Source: Doryteuthis pealeii
Taxonomy: Eukaryota > Mollusca > Cephalopoda > Myopsida > Loliginidae
Direction of reading: 5' to 3'
Length of the DNA stretch: 64,000 nucleotides
Assembly (NCBI GenBank): GCA_023376005.1
Contig: CM042157.1
Location: forward strand, 87,344,072-87,408,071
Shown: one piece after another, positions 20,801-30,904 of the stretch
Numbering within the stretch: position 1 is the first letter of the stretch
Layout of the letters: the number at the start of each line of letters is the position of its first letter
Notes under the pieces: generated by a model
Databases searched by the model: none
Told to the model about the DNA's origin: nothing
The model's input: the letters and a program-made list of their open reading frames with translations, nothing else
Position numbers and translations under genes: made by a program

Positions 20801-21524
20801 TGATCTTTCTATGAGAAATCTTTAGAAATGTTACATCTAACGCAAATGAAAAGAAAAAAAGTTTCGTATATAAAAGATAAAACATTGTAGAAACTTAATG
20901 TTAAATAAAAAAAGAAAAAGATAAAAAAAAACGTGAGATTTATTTTTCTTCTTTTGTTGTTATGTGTCCATCTAAGATTGAGGGTCTTTGATTATCTAAG
21001 TAATGGTCATAGATCTTGAAAACAACAGTTGGAATTGTGTCAAAGGTTTACAATTTGACCACAAAGACTTCCTCTACAGAGGACAAAGCAAATGTACGTG
21101 ACCATTCCACTGAACAATAACAATGATTTGACAATGTTCGCTTCGAGTGTTGTTAGAACAACCAAAGACGGACTCCACACAAAATAGTATAAAAGAAAAC
21201 GAATAAAAAAACAAAAAAAAAACAACAGCAACGAATTAAAGTTATCTATTTAAGGAATGAAAATAACTTCATACTTACTTATCTAACATATAGTAAACAT
21301 AAGTATTTAGAATGTAAAAACAACGAAGTATTAGCGTGAATACGTGTTCCCCGGCTTCTAAAAAAGCCAGGCTCTTATATAATAGCGGAGGTGGTAAGTT
21401 TTATAGTTTAGCGCTTCCTGTAGAAAGATTACTTAATGGGACAGTCCAGTTCTATTCTACAAAGCAGATATATTCCTGAAATAGATAGTATATTTACCTA
21501 CCCCCCACCCCACACACAAGAAGA
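20801..21524. other. unassigned AT-rich DNA
   Basis: No repeat family or coding region recognised. Poly-A rich near 20900-20930 and 21180-21230. Confidence 0.45.
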
Positions 21525-21655
21525 TGGAATCTCAAATAGTGTAATGATAAGTAAGCTAGATCTGCAAACCATTATTAGTAAGTTCGATTCTCAATGGGCG
21601 CCCCATATTTCTGGCCTTGTGCCGCATCTAAGCTAAGCTTAGTAAATAACTAATC
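21525..21655 (+). mobile_element. SINE-H, single copy
   Basis: Contains gtgtaatgataagtaagc (A box region), gtaagttcgattctcaatg (B box) and the family 3' end gcatctaagctaagcttagt. Same family as the tetramer at 28245-28746. Confidence 0.7.
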
Positions 21656-21964
21656 ACTATGAGAAGCAGTTGAGGGGTTAATGAGCTTGTCGAACTTTGT
21701 TGTTTTATACTTTTGAAAGTTTCATAACAATTGACGCTCCTAATTACGTTGCGATGACAACCACATAACCAGTTCTCCTATATTTTTCTTCTGAAATGAA
21801 GCACGTAAAGTGCGAAATATTATAATAAATGTATAAGCACTTCACCAAATTGATTTTCATGTCTTATTTATTATTCATTCTATTGGATATTGTATTCATA
21901 AATCTATTCCTGTCTTACCAGAGAGGGTATAAAAACAAATTTAAGTTAGATATACTTAAATATT
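21656..21964. other. unassigned DNA
   Basis: Nothing recognised. Confidence 0.4.
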
Positions 21965-22345
21965 ATTAGCTGGGCCTGTGGATATATCACAAAATGATAA
22001 TTTAATTATTACGACGTTTTATATATTTACTGAAGAGCTATAGCTCAATAGTTCAAAATGTAAAAAGTATAATAATTTTGATTTAACTCTCTCTCACTCT
22101 TTCTTTTCCTATTTTCATTATATTCGATTGAAACAGATTAGCGTTATCGCTTCCGCACGCTTACCTCTCTCTCTATTTTCATCTACACTCTTTCGTTCTT
22201 ATTATATTTTTCTATGTAGCATGTCTTTCCTTCCCTTTCTTTCCGCATATAAAAAACGGAATGATGGTACATTATTTAGCTGAGGTGACGACGCTCATGA
22301 GAAATAAGAATTCGGAGGATAAGCAACACTAAATAATGATGATTT
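21965..22345 (+). repeat. dispersed repeat J, long copy
   Basis: Matches 30115-30560 closely: attttgatttaactctc, cgattgaaacagattagcgt, tccctttctttccgc, then tagctgaggtgacgacgctc. The shared 3' part continues into the 22360-22555 duplication. Confidence 0.6.
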
Positions 22346-22359
22346 ATATTTTTGCATCT

Positions 22360-22555
22360 CATCTTTCATGATTTGGACGGTCTGATTTTTAACCAGAGGG
22401 TGTTGCAAGATGATAACGATCAGAAGATTAAGGAACAAGCTTATTAATATATAGATTGCATTTCATCTTTGATGATTTGGACGGTCTGATTTTTAAACAG
22501 AGGGTGTTGCAAGATGATAACGGTTGTACAATTAAGGAACACGAGTATCAATACA
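22360..22555 (+). repeat. tandem duplication of ~105 bp
   Basis: gatgatttggacggtctgat, then gtgttgcaagatgataacg, occurs twice. The first copy ends in gatcagaagattaaggaaca and the second in ggttgtacaattaaggaaca. A single version lies at 30560-30640, after the other long J copy, so this belongs to the J element. Confidence 0.75.
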
Positions 22556-22646
22556 GAGATCAAGATCATAAAAACAGTAATTGTCTTCATTTTCAACGAC
22601 TGCAGCGCACCCCCTCGTTAGAATGGAACATTCTTCTACATACTCT

Positions 22647-22840
22647 ACTGTGTTTCCCTGAAAATCAAACCCACCGGCACAATAAGGCCTTGCATGAGTT
22701 TTCAGGATGATTTTAGTATAGTCCTCCCTTAGAATAAGCCCTAGTTGAGAGCGGCAAACTGACGAAAGAAATAAGCATTCTTCACAAGCACTCGACATCC
22801 CCCGAAAATAAGCCCTTGTGTTATTTTCGGAGAAACAGGT
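22647..22840. mobile_element. short TIR element (MITE)
   Basis: Left end tgtgtttccctgaaaat and right end attttcggagaaacaggt form imperfect inverted repeats, with TA at both borders. Internal gaaaataagccc-like blocks resemble widespread MITEs whose ends read tttccccgaaaataag. About 194 bp, non-coding. Confidence 0.5.
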
Positions 22841-22884
22841 AAATAGATTTTCATTTGTTCCGATCATTTAATAAATCTAAGGAC

Positions 22885-23020
22885 ATTAATTTGGGATTAT
22901 TTCTCTGAATGTTTGAGATGAGGCTTGATGATTAGTATTATCTGCGTTATTCGGACTATTGTCCTCATCTTTAGTGTTATCTGTAGAACGTTTCGGCCGA
23001 TATGCCATCCGGTCTTCTTC
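22885..23020 (-). repeat. repeat L, minus strand, with hammerhead-like hairpin
   Basis: On the minus strand: CTGAAGA, then a GACCG...CGGCC stem, GAAACGTTC, then gatgaggacaatagtccgaa, acgcagataatact and catctcaaacattcag. This is the fullest L copy in the window. Confidence 0.65.
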
Positions 23021-23025
23021 AGGTA

Positions 23026-23160
23026 TTGGACACATAGCCTAGTGGATAAGGTAGTTAGGTTAAGACAGTTCTAAGTGACAGTTATCTCTGGATTTCACGT
23101 TCAATCCTGACCGGCAGCAGTGACATAGAAAATAATTAACACAGCTCCTACCCAAGCTTT
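23026..23160 (+). mobile_element. SINE-C (tRNA-like), copy 1
   Basis: acacatagcctagtggataa is an A-box-like start and cacgttcaatcctgaccgg a B-box-like block. It is followed by cagtgacatagaaaataat. Repeated at 23296. Confidence 0.65.
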
Positions 23161-23295
23161 TCTCTATGCACTTTGATTTTATTAACAAATGTGTCAGTGT
23201 ATCCCATTTTTTCAACTTTACTCCTAGAGGCCGTAATCCAACATATCATACTTTTCTAGAATCAGGCCGACTCTGTAAGTAAATTTTTTTAAAAA

Positions 23296-23440
23296 ATGGA
23301 CACATGGCCTAGTGGATAAGGTAGTTAGGTTAAGACAGTTCTAAGTGACAGTTATCTCTAGATTGCAGGTTCAATTTGATCAAGGGCAGCAGTAACATAG
23401 AATAATAATTAACACGGCTTAACACCCCTACCCCAGCTAT
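23296..23440 (+). mobile_element. SINE-C (tRNA-like), copy 2
   Basis: atggacacatggcctagtgg, then caggttcaatttgatc, the same tail, then ccctaccccagctatggg. About 270 bp after copy 1. Confidence 0.65.
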
Positions 23441-23507
23441 GGGCAGCGGAATGAGAACAGGATACCCCCGTGGACTGAAAAAAGGGTTGGGTTCAAAGAT
23501 CCGTGAT

Positions 23508-23612
23508 GGCTCCCGATTACGACAAGAAGGTTCTCGACTACGACAAGAAAGTTCCCGAGTTCGCAAAGAAGGTTCCCGAATTCGAAAAAAGGTTCCCGAG
23601 TCCGACAAGAAA
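23508..23612 (+). repeat. 21-bp minisatellite, 5 units
   Basis: Unit like ggttcccgaattcgacaaga plus one A. 105 bp is exactly 5 x 21, which keeps frames open on both strands (GSRLRQE-type repeats on plus, REPSxRx on minus). It joins repeat L directly at its 3' end. Confidence 0.85.
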
Positions 23613-23705
23613 TACCTGAAGAAGGCCGGAGGGCATATCGGCCGAAACATTGTACAGATAACAATGAAGATGAGGACAATAGTCCGAATAACGCAGATAA
23701 TACTA
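23613..23705 (+). repeat. repeat L with hammerhead-like hairpin
   Basis: CTGAAGA from 23616, an extra A, stem GGCCG, loop, CGGCC, then GAAAC at 23644-23648. It continues aatgaagatgaggacaatag and cgcagataatac. Confidence 0.65.
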
Positions 23706-23809
23706 ATTAATTTGGGAGTTGAGCGGCAGTTGTTAAAAAAGGTGATTCCATTTTTGATGGTAGTATTTAAATAAATTTAGGGCATCCCACCGTGGTTTAA
23801 TAGTGAGTA

Positions 23810-23935
23810 ATGTAGTCTCACCGATCGATTATTACTGAATAGTGAGTTTAATCATCGCAGAATACCCATATTTACAACCTAGTCTCCCATCCTTCCCCTG
23901 GTGAACGGGGTAAGTAAATACCTACTATCAAAAAA
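23810..23935 (+). mobile_element. SINE-I (tRNA-like), left copy
   Basis: gtctcaccgatcgattatta, then tagtgagtttaatcatcg (degenerate B box), then ctggtgaacggggtaagt. Its partner at 24575-24690 flanks the other side of the fold-back element. Confidence 0.55.
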
Positions 23936-24478
23936 ATCTAACTTATTTTAGTAATTTATGAGAAAGTGCGTCCTGGTCTCCTGCCTCAAAAATTGCTACC
24001 TGGTGACTATTAAGATAACGACCCAGCTCAGTCTATTCAAAACTATCCATCCTCATATCTATCGATCTATCTATCTATCTCAATTTGTTCATATTTATCT
24101 ATATTACTTTAAATACTAAGATTTTTTTATTCATGTTTGTTTACTGTCTTGTTTTTAGTTTAAATAAACAAGAATTACGACAAAAAAAGATGTGACCGCC
24201 CCCACAAAAAAAAATACATTTACTTGTCGAAAATATCTATCTATCTATCTCCATTTGTTCATATCTATCTATATTATTTTGTTTGTTTATCTATCTATCT
24301 ATCTCAGTCTATTCCAAACTATATATCCATCTCCATATCTAAACAAGAATTACGACAAATTACGATAAATAAACAAGAATTACGACGAGCTGGGGTTGTT
24401 ATTTTGATAGTCACCGGGTAGCAATTTTTGAGGCAGGAGACCGGGACGCACTTCCTCATAAATTACCCTTATTTTTTT
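23936..24478. mobile_element. fold-back element with ~90-bp inverted ends
   Basis: The left end aatttatgagaaagtgcgtc then tgcctcaaaaattgctacc is mirrored at the right by ggtagcaatttttgaggca and gcacttcctcataaatt. The interior holds two ~190-bp repeats (ctatctatctat, then aaacaagaattacgacaaa). No transposase. SINE-I copies lie outside each end. Likely a MITE or compound fold-back. Confidence 0.65.
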
Positions 24479-24574
24479 TCAAATCCTCACCGGTAATATC
24501 TAATTACTTTACGAACATGAAAGACAGTTTTTTTTTCTTTTTATGTATTGTGAATTTCAGGAATATATTTTAGC
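24479..24574 (+). repeat. direct repeat partner of 24715-24790
   Basis: caaatcctcaccggtaatat, then aattactttacgaacatgaa, recurs after the second SINE-I, so the block SINE-I plus this segment was duplicated. Confidence 0.55.
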
Positions 24575-24690
24575 AATCTAATCTCACCGATTTATTATTA
24601 CTAAATAGTGAGTTCGATCCTCGCTGGATGCCCATACCTGCAACCTTGTCTCACATCAGCCTCCTGGTGAACAGGGTATGTTAATATCTA
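24575..24690 (+). mobile_element. SINE-I (tRNA-like), right copy
   Basis: atctcaccgatttattatta, then gtgagttcgatcctcgctgg (good B box), then cctcctggtgaacagggtat. Confidence 0.6.
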
Positions 24691-25039
24691 CTATCAAAAT
24701 AAATATAACTTAATTCTTTTCAAATCCTCTCTGGTAATATCTAATTACGTTACGAACATGAAAGACAGATTTCTTTATAAAAAAAGCAAAATATTTTAGA
24801 GGAATTTTACTCGGAATATTTGCAACTGAATCATTTCTATGAGTTCTGTAGATTTTTAAAAGACTAAATGATGCCAGTTTCTCTGGAGACTTTGGCAAAT
24901 TCCCATTTATCGGATTTCTGATCTTTATTTGAAGTTCTGATTATTCCTTAGAGCATCAATTCCAACCGAGAAAATTTGTTCTGGATATTTCGAAAATTCG
25001 ATGGCGTAATATTCAACTGTTGAATAGGGATTCACAATT
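24691..25039. other. direct repeat then unassigned DNA
   Basis: 24715-24790 repeats 24479-24574. The remainder is unrecognised. Confidence 0.4.
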
Positions 25040-25121
25040 TCTCCCCCCCTCTCTCTCTCTCTCTCTCTCCCCCCCCTCTCTCTCTCTCTGTCTCTCTCTC
25101 TCTGTCTCACTCTCTCACCCA

Positions 25122-25185
<64 letters not shown>

Positions 25186-25188
25186 ATT

Positions 25189-25253
<65 letters not shown>

Positions 25254-25263
25254 CCTTCGAATT

Positions 25264-25315
<52 letters not shown>

Positions 25316-25365
25316 AGGGATTCACAATTTCTCACTCTCTCCCTAACTCTCCCATATATATATAT

Positions 25366-25415
<50 letters not shown>
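25040..25415. repeat. CT/TA/CA microsatellite complex
   Basis: (CT)n with C runs, then several (TA)n and (CA)n blocks. The short phrase gggattcacaa recurs at about 25026, 25182 and 25317, indicating a higher-order unit of roughly 140-155 bp. Confidence 0.95.
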
Positions 25416-25420
<5 letters not shown>

Positions 25421-25629
25421 AAATAAAAAGGCCTTAAATATCATGGGTATCGTGGTTATGGACCCTTTCCACTCGTGAGTATGCCCACGAGCTTCTTCAG
25501 ACCACTGATATCTTTTAAGGCTGAATGAAAGATATCAGTGGTCTGAAGAAGCTCGTGAGCATACTCACGAGTGGAAATGGTCCATAACCACGATACCCAT
25601 AGTATGTAAGACCTTTTTATTCACAAATA
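25416..25629. repeat. ~100-bp-arm hairpin with hammerhead-like core
   Basis: Arms 25416-25518 and 25527-25629. The right arm has ggtctgaagaagctcgtgag, then cactcacgagtggaaatgg-like sequence: CTGAAGA (25543-25549), a long stem CTCGTGAG/CTCACGAG, then GGAAA (25573-25577). The extra G before GAAA departs from the canonical core. A TA array abuts the left end. Confidence 0.85.
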
Positions 25630-26142
<513 letters not shown>

Positions 26143-26190
26143 TCGACGGGGCGGCCTAAAGTCGGAATCAGCCAGTCAGTGTCGAATATT
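26143..26190 (-). mobile_element. SINE-B terminal scrap
   Basis: ggggcggcctaaagtcggaa, then tcagccagtcagtg. This is the distal end of SINE-B on the minus strand. Confidence 0.5.
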
Positions 26191-26239
26191 TATGGAGGAC
26201 ACTATCCAATCAGATTATAGTGAGGGGGTACCTAGGTAT

Positions 26240-26329
26240 TTTTATATTCATTACATCACTAATTTATTATATTTCATTACATTAAAACTTAAAAACTTAC
26301 ACCCGGCGGAGAGTGCATAATTTTGCTAG
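26240..26329 (+). mobile_element. Helitron 3' end fragment
   Basis: attaaaacttaaaaacttac, then an imperfect hairpin acccggcggagagtgc, then ttttgCTAG at 26326-26329 before a T. The 5' part is missing. Confidence 0.65.
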
Positions 26330-26353
26330 TAACAATAATGGTTTCTATTTGCT

Positions 26354-26359
<6 letters not shown>

Positions 26360-26412
<53 letters not shown>
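26360..26412. repeat. TA microsatellite
   Basis: (TA)n. Confidence 0.95.
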
Positions 26413-26415
<3 letters not shown>

Positions 26416-26904
26416 GTAACCCCTTCTGAGTTGAAGTAGATATAATAATGGCATCAAGTAAACTTAATTAATTACAGTTTTATAATTTTTTAAATAATTG
26501 ATATTTATTTTTTCTAAAGTGCATCATTTGTCCAATTAGTAAACGTTGCAAAAATATTACATTATTTAATAATCAATAATTGTTATATTTCATAGTTTTC
26601 TGTATGAATTCAATTGTTTTAAACGAATGAAAGTTACCAAGTAAAAGATGCAAAATAAGATTAAAAAAACAAAAACAAAAAAACAATAACATTCATCTGC
26701 AATTTAGAAACCAATCTAATATATTTTAATCATATCGAAAACAAATATGAAATTTCATTATTTACAATTTTGGTGACGTATATTTATTTGATGATTCAGA
26801 AAAAAAATCGATAAAAAAAACATTAATGTTCTTACCCAGGTGAATAGGGTGGTGGGATGGTAGGTATTTACACCACCCATTCACCACGGGTAGGATGTGG
26901 CACG
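26413..26904. other. unassigned AT-rich DNA with a small hairpin
   Basis: ggtgaatagggtggtg and caccacccattcacc (about 26840-26890) form a short hairpin. Otherwise nothing was recognised. Confidence 0.4.
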
Positions 26905-27075
26905 CCATGTCAACCCTTTTAACGGGTCATTTAATGCCGATCCCAGTCATTTTGAGAAACAAAGAAAGCAGCTTGCTTACTGTACATGCTGTTGCTTAAG
27001 TGGCCACGCAATTACGTATTGAACATGCTCATTGCTGCTTAACTTCGGTTATCTGGCGGAAACCAGTGTTTTCAG
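26905..27075 (-). mobile_element. 5S rRNA-derived SINE, minus strand
   Basis: The tail is at the left (catgtcaacccttttaacgg, then catttaatgccgat). The 5S head is at the right (cattgctgcttaacttcggt, then ctggcggaaaccagtg). The head keeps most of the 5S internal promoter region in reverse complement. Confidence 0.75.
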
Positions 27076-27259
27076 CATGACTTCACTGTAATTTGTTTAA
27101 CAGTTACCCCCCCCCAATGAAGAGAAAGAGAATCTAGTAGTCAGGAAATGGGGGATCAGTTTACAACTTGGTTATAATACCAAAGTTTACACCCAGAAAC
27201 ACAAATGACTAAAAAAAAGTTGAGGTATCTGGTTTGGGTTGGTTTATTTGTTGAACAGA

Positions 27260-27440
27260 TTGGTTGTTTTGTTTTACGGCATATCAACCATTTTCGGGTC
27301 AGTTAATTCCGAATCAAGTCATTTTGATAAACAAAGGACTCAGGTTGGCTGTTTGTTTTATTTTACGGCATATCAACCATTTTCGGGTCAGTTAATTCCG
27401 AATCAAGTCATTTTGATTAACAAAGGACTCGGGTTGGCTG
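27260..27440 (-). repeat. two tandem copies of the 5S SINE tail
   Basis: Two units of about 87 bp, each gttttacggcatatcaacca-like, then ttttcgggtcagttaattcc, then caaaggactc. Nearly identical, so a recent duplication. Compare the 88-bp array at 17175. Confidence 0.8.
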
Positions 27441-27444
27441 GGGT

Positions 27445-28145
27445 TTTTTTATGTGGTAACCCCGAGTTGAAAGAATTGAACCCAAATCAATTGTTCTCTT
27501 GTCAAACAACTACTTTATTATCGCCGTTGATTTCTCTTGTAGTAACTGTCATCACAATGAGAGAGAAATAGAGAGATAGAGAGGAAACTGTTGCTTACCC
27601 AACAATTGTCAAACCAGAAGGAAAGAGAGAAAAAAAGAAAGTGAGACAGATAAAACCACAGACAATTTTGTTGCTATCGCTAAAAGTCACCAGCTTGAGT
27701 CGCGTGTTTCTTGTCTCTTGCTACTTTGTCTCTGTCTCCGTCTCTGTCTGACTTTCTTTCCAGCTCTTGGTCTTTTTTTCATAATCAAAACATTCCAATT
27801 ATCTATTAAATTATTCTAATCGTTTTTACGCACGTCAGCATTTAATCAGAATAATATCAGCTGACTATTAATGACGTGTGTTCTGCCATTCAGACATTCT
27901 TTTCGTATGTTATATATATATCAACCAAATAGTTTTCTAACATAATCTACCATTATTTCAGATTGTTTTCATTCCAATCTGTTAAATATCTGGCCGCCAT
28001 CCTTGGCCAGTTGTAAAAGAACTTAAAGTAAATAAGTAAGTAAGTCAATAAGTCCTGTGGTATAGTACTACGTTCCGTCGTCCAAGAAGATCCAAGTAGT
28101 AATGAGCTAAGATTAGAATTAGCCAATATAAATACAACAACAGCA
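27445..28145. other. unassigned DNA
   Basis: No match within the window. Contains a gagagaaatagagagataga purine patch and short CT patches. No credible frame. Confidence 0.4.
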
Positions 28146-28244
28146 GAAGCAGCAGCACTGCCAGTGATTGGATGAGAGGTTGCCTTTCCTGGTCACGTGA
28201 TTATCGGCGAGCCTATAAGTAGGAGTAGGTATCTACCACACGCC
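28146..28244 (+). promoter_or_regulatory. promoter-like module (CCAAT, CACGTG, TATAAG)
   Basis: gccagtgattggatgag holds an inverted CCAAT. ggtcacgtgatta holds an E-box-like CACGTG. agcctataagtaggag holds a TATA-like site, followed by cacacgccttatatacc. The same order occurs in reverse at 51060-51165. It is probably the U3/R region of an LTR, cut by the SINE-H array; function is inferred. Confidence 0.45.
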
Positions 28245-28746
28245 TTATATACCATTGTTAGTGAGTTCGATTCTCACTGGGCGCCCCTTACCTCTGGCCT
28301 TGTGCCATATCTAAGCTAAGCTTAGTAAATAACTATATACCAAAAAACTCACGTGGTGTAATGGTTAGCAAGCTCGCTTCGCAAACCATTGTTAGTGAGT
28401 TCGATTCTCATTGGGAGCCCCATACTTCTGGCCTTGTGCCATATCTAAGCTAAGCTTAGTAAATAACTATATACCAAAAAACTCACGTGGTGTAATGGTT
28501 TGCAAGCTAGCTTAGCAGAGCATTGTTAGTGAGTTCGATTCTCACTGGGCGCCCATACTTCTGGCCTTGTGCCACATCTAAGCTGAGCTTAGTAAATAAT
28601 TATATACCAAAAAACTCACGTGGTGTAATGGTTAGCAAACTCGCTTCGCAAACCATTGTTAGTGAGTTCGATTCTCATTGGGCGCCCCACACTTCTGGCC
28701 TTGTGCCACATCTAAGCTACGCTATAGTAAATAACTATATACCAAA
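28245..28746 (+). mobile_element. SINE-H tandem array, 3.7 units of ~134 bp
   Basis: A partial unit, then units starting near 28342, 28476 and 28609. Each has cgtggtgtaatggttagcaa (A box region), gtgagttcgattctcattgg (B box), ggccttgtgcc and a tctaagctaagcttagtaaa end. Spacings are 134 and 133 bp. Head-to-tail SINE arrays are uncommon and suggest unequal exchange or template slippage. The 110-codon frame at 28523 is a by-product. Confidence 0.85.
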
Positions 28747-29009
28747 AAACTCCAACACAATCATATATTATTTTTCTTTATTTCCCTTTTTTTCCGAATC
28801 TAAAAACCTAAATCATGAATTACAAATTACTAAAACAATTGTTCAAGGCTCCTAATAATTTTACAACATTCTGATCAAGCATTTAACCCCCTCCATACGA
28901 GGTAGATATAGGCACATAGTCAATTAAACGGATGGTGCATACTCATATTTCTAGGAAGAAAGAAAACTGCATATCCCTTTACATCAATCTCAGAAAGGTA
29001 TTCATTTTG
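28747..29009. other. unassigned DNA
   Basis: Nothing recognised. Confidence 0.4.
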
Positions 29010-29178
29010 CACTAATACCTTTCGGGAAAAGCATAAATCTGGTTCTTTTCCTGATAATATATCAACCCATCCCCTCCACACGAGCAGCATATGGCACAAT
29101 TTTTAAGCAGGGTTTAACAGGTTTGAATTTAGAGTTTTCTTTCTCCTAGACCGGTTGCCATTCCAAGGTTAAATAGCC
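29010..29178 (-). mobile_element. SINE-A, head-truncated
   Basis: atcccctccacacgagcagc, then aggtttgaatttagagtttt and agaccggttgccattccaag, on the minus strand. Confidence 0.65.
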
Positions 29179-29239
29179 TAGGCCTACTATTATTAGCGTA
29201 TTTGATTATTAGCGTCATGAGAAATGTAACCAACCTCGT

Positions 29240-29535
29240 CCATGATTTGAAATTTTTGGTGTCGGGGTGTAACTTGTGTAACAGTCCACCAAAGGTTTCA
29301 AATCGAGCGCTTTCGGCAATACAGTTTGCCATCATCATCAACCTCCCACTACCAATTGTTATTACCTCCCACTTCTAATTCTTTGCTACTACTCGTTCTC
29401 GTTAAAAACGAGACACGAAACCATACCATCGTTTCCTACCTGATGATAGCAAACTGTATTGCCGAAAGCGTTCGTATCGAAACCTTTGGTGGACTGTTAT
29501 ACCAGTTCCACCCCGACACCAAAAAGATGGCCCGA
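29240..29535 (+). repeat. fold-back unit with hammerhead-like core and coding flank
   Basis: Left arm 29240-29335 is mirrored by right arm 29440-29535 with many substitutions. The loop holds ctcccactaccaattgttat and a near repeat cctcccacttctaattc. Right arm: CTGATGA at 29440-29446, T, then a stem pairing GCAA with TTGC, then GAAAG from 29464. The mirror copy gives a perfect GGCAA/TTGCC stem. Confidence 0.8.
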
Positions 29536-29604
29536 AAATTAGAAAGGATCAACCAAAAACTTGTCCGACAAGAATTGTCTGTACGGTTCAACAAAACTTG
29601 TATA
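29443..29604 (+). pseudogene. conserved peptide of a probable Penelope-like element
   Basis: The frame reads IAESVRIETFGGLLYQFHP, then DTKKMARKLERINQKLV, then RQELSVRFNK. The independent frame at 43592-43740 reads AESTRDLNFGGLIHEFHP, then NIKKLARKLEKIKNKIV, then KQEMCLLFN. The peptides agree much better than the DNA, which differs at many third positions, so the segment evolved as coding sequence. The family is not certain. A position after a hammerhead-like motif suggests a Penelope-like retroelement. The frame runs on to 29706 without recognisable domains. Confidence 0.5.
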
Positions 29605-30114
29605 AAAATTGTATATAATGTATATGAAGTTGTTTCTTGTATCAATTTTATTTTCTCTTTTGTTTTGTACAATTCCGTAAATGGTAAGTTTAAATTGTCG
29701 GAATAGACGTCTGAATTCATCTTCTACCAAACATTTCGGACACAAGGCCCCCACACTTTTTTGTTAATGCCATTGTATTTAACATTTTTTTTTTTTTTTG
29801 CTTGGCAACGCTAAACACTAAATTTAGATTGCTAGTAAATAAATAATATTTGATAATCTGAACTTCTGGTTTATGTTGACACAAATAGTTAAACCCCTTG
29901 GTAGTTTTGCAGAAATAAGGATAACTGATTTTTATCTGTATTGTTTTAGTGAATGTGCGCCATTTACCCCCGCCCCCTGGGGGAGAGCAACCCAGACGTT
30001 CGGCATCAGATAAGCCATTGCGGAATTCAGCTGTGACTGTTAATGATCAGTTTACAGGAATTCTCTTGGGAAAATACAGACATCGACTTGGGTGAATCAA
30101 AGGTTTTGCAATAT
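29605..30114. other. unassigned DNA
   Basis: Includes a T-run near 29788-29800. aattctcttgggaaaatac and similar patches match nothing seen elsewhere. Confidence 0.4.
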
Positions 30115-30640
30115 TTTGCTACCAGAAGGATATGTGGATATACCATAGTATGATAATTTTATTCTTGTATTGGTATGTTTACTTAAGAGCTATTGCGAAA
30201 TTGTTCAATATATAACAAGAATAATAATCTTGATTTAACTCTCTGTCACAATTTTTTCTTCTTTCCTTTTTTCACTTTTCATTATGTTCGATTGAAACAG
30301 ATTAGCGTTATCACTTCCGTGCGCCCACACCCTCTCCCCATCTTTCCCTAATTCGCTTTCTTTTTTTCTTTTTTTTTCTTTTTTTTTCTTTTTTTTCTTT
30401 CTTTCTTGTATTTTTCTGTGTAGTATGTACTTTTTCTTTCTTTTCTTAATAACAAAAACGGAATGGTCCATTATTTAGCTGAGGTGACGACACTCATAAG
30501 AAATAATATTTCGGCGGATAAACAACACCAGATAATCAAGATTTATATTTTTGCATTCCACCTTGGACGGTTTGGACGGTCTCATTTTTAACCAGGGTAT
30601 TGCAAGAGGATAACTGTCGTACAATTAATGAACATGAATA
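30115..30640 (+). repeat. dispersed repeat J with its 3' extension
   Basis: Aligns with 21965-22555: atcttgatttaactctctg, ttcgattgaaacagattagc, tagctgaggtgacgacactc, then gatttatatttttgcattcc and the single copy of the ggtttggacggtctcatttt unit. Confidence 0.65.
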
Positions 30641-30679
30641 TTAATGTATAGCGCCAGTTTGAGTCGCGTATATTTGCCT

Positions 30680-30890
30680 AGATTACGTTCTACCGACGTC
30701 ATTAGATCTAATGAAGGAAAATGGTTTCCCACTAAAAAAAAAAAGCCAAGAACCAGAAGATATCCCCTAGAAACTATCACAGATGTAGACTACGGAGTTG
30801 ATCAAGCGCTTCTGACAAATATATATGTTCAAGCCGAAAAAGATGCTGTATTTACCAAGACAGAAATGAGAAATCTAAGTAAGTTAGTAA
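30680..30890 (+). pseudogene. LINE reverse transcriptase fragment, catalytic motif mutated
   Basis: Reads DVIRSNEGKWFP, then RRYPLETITDVDYGVDQALL, then TNIYVQAEK. In related LINEs the centre is DVDYADDxALL, the RT motif C. Here YADD has become YGVD, so it is catalytically dead. After AEK the frame shifts (the +2 frame gives MLYLPRQK). A scrap of the same region is at 9849-9890. No LINE endonuclease is attached; one lies separately at 35805. Confidence 0.65.
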
Positions 30891-30904
30891 TGTCAGTGGA
30901 GTAG

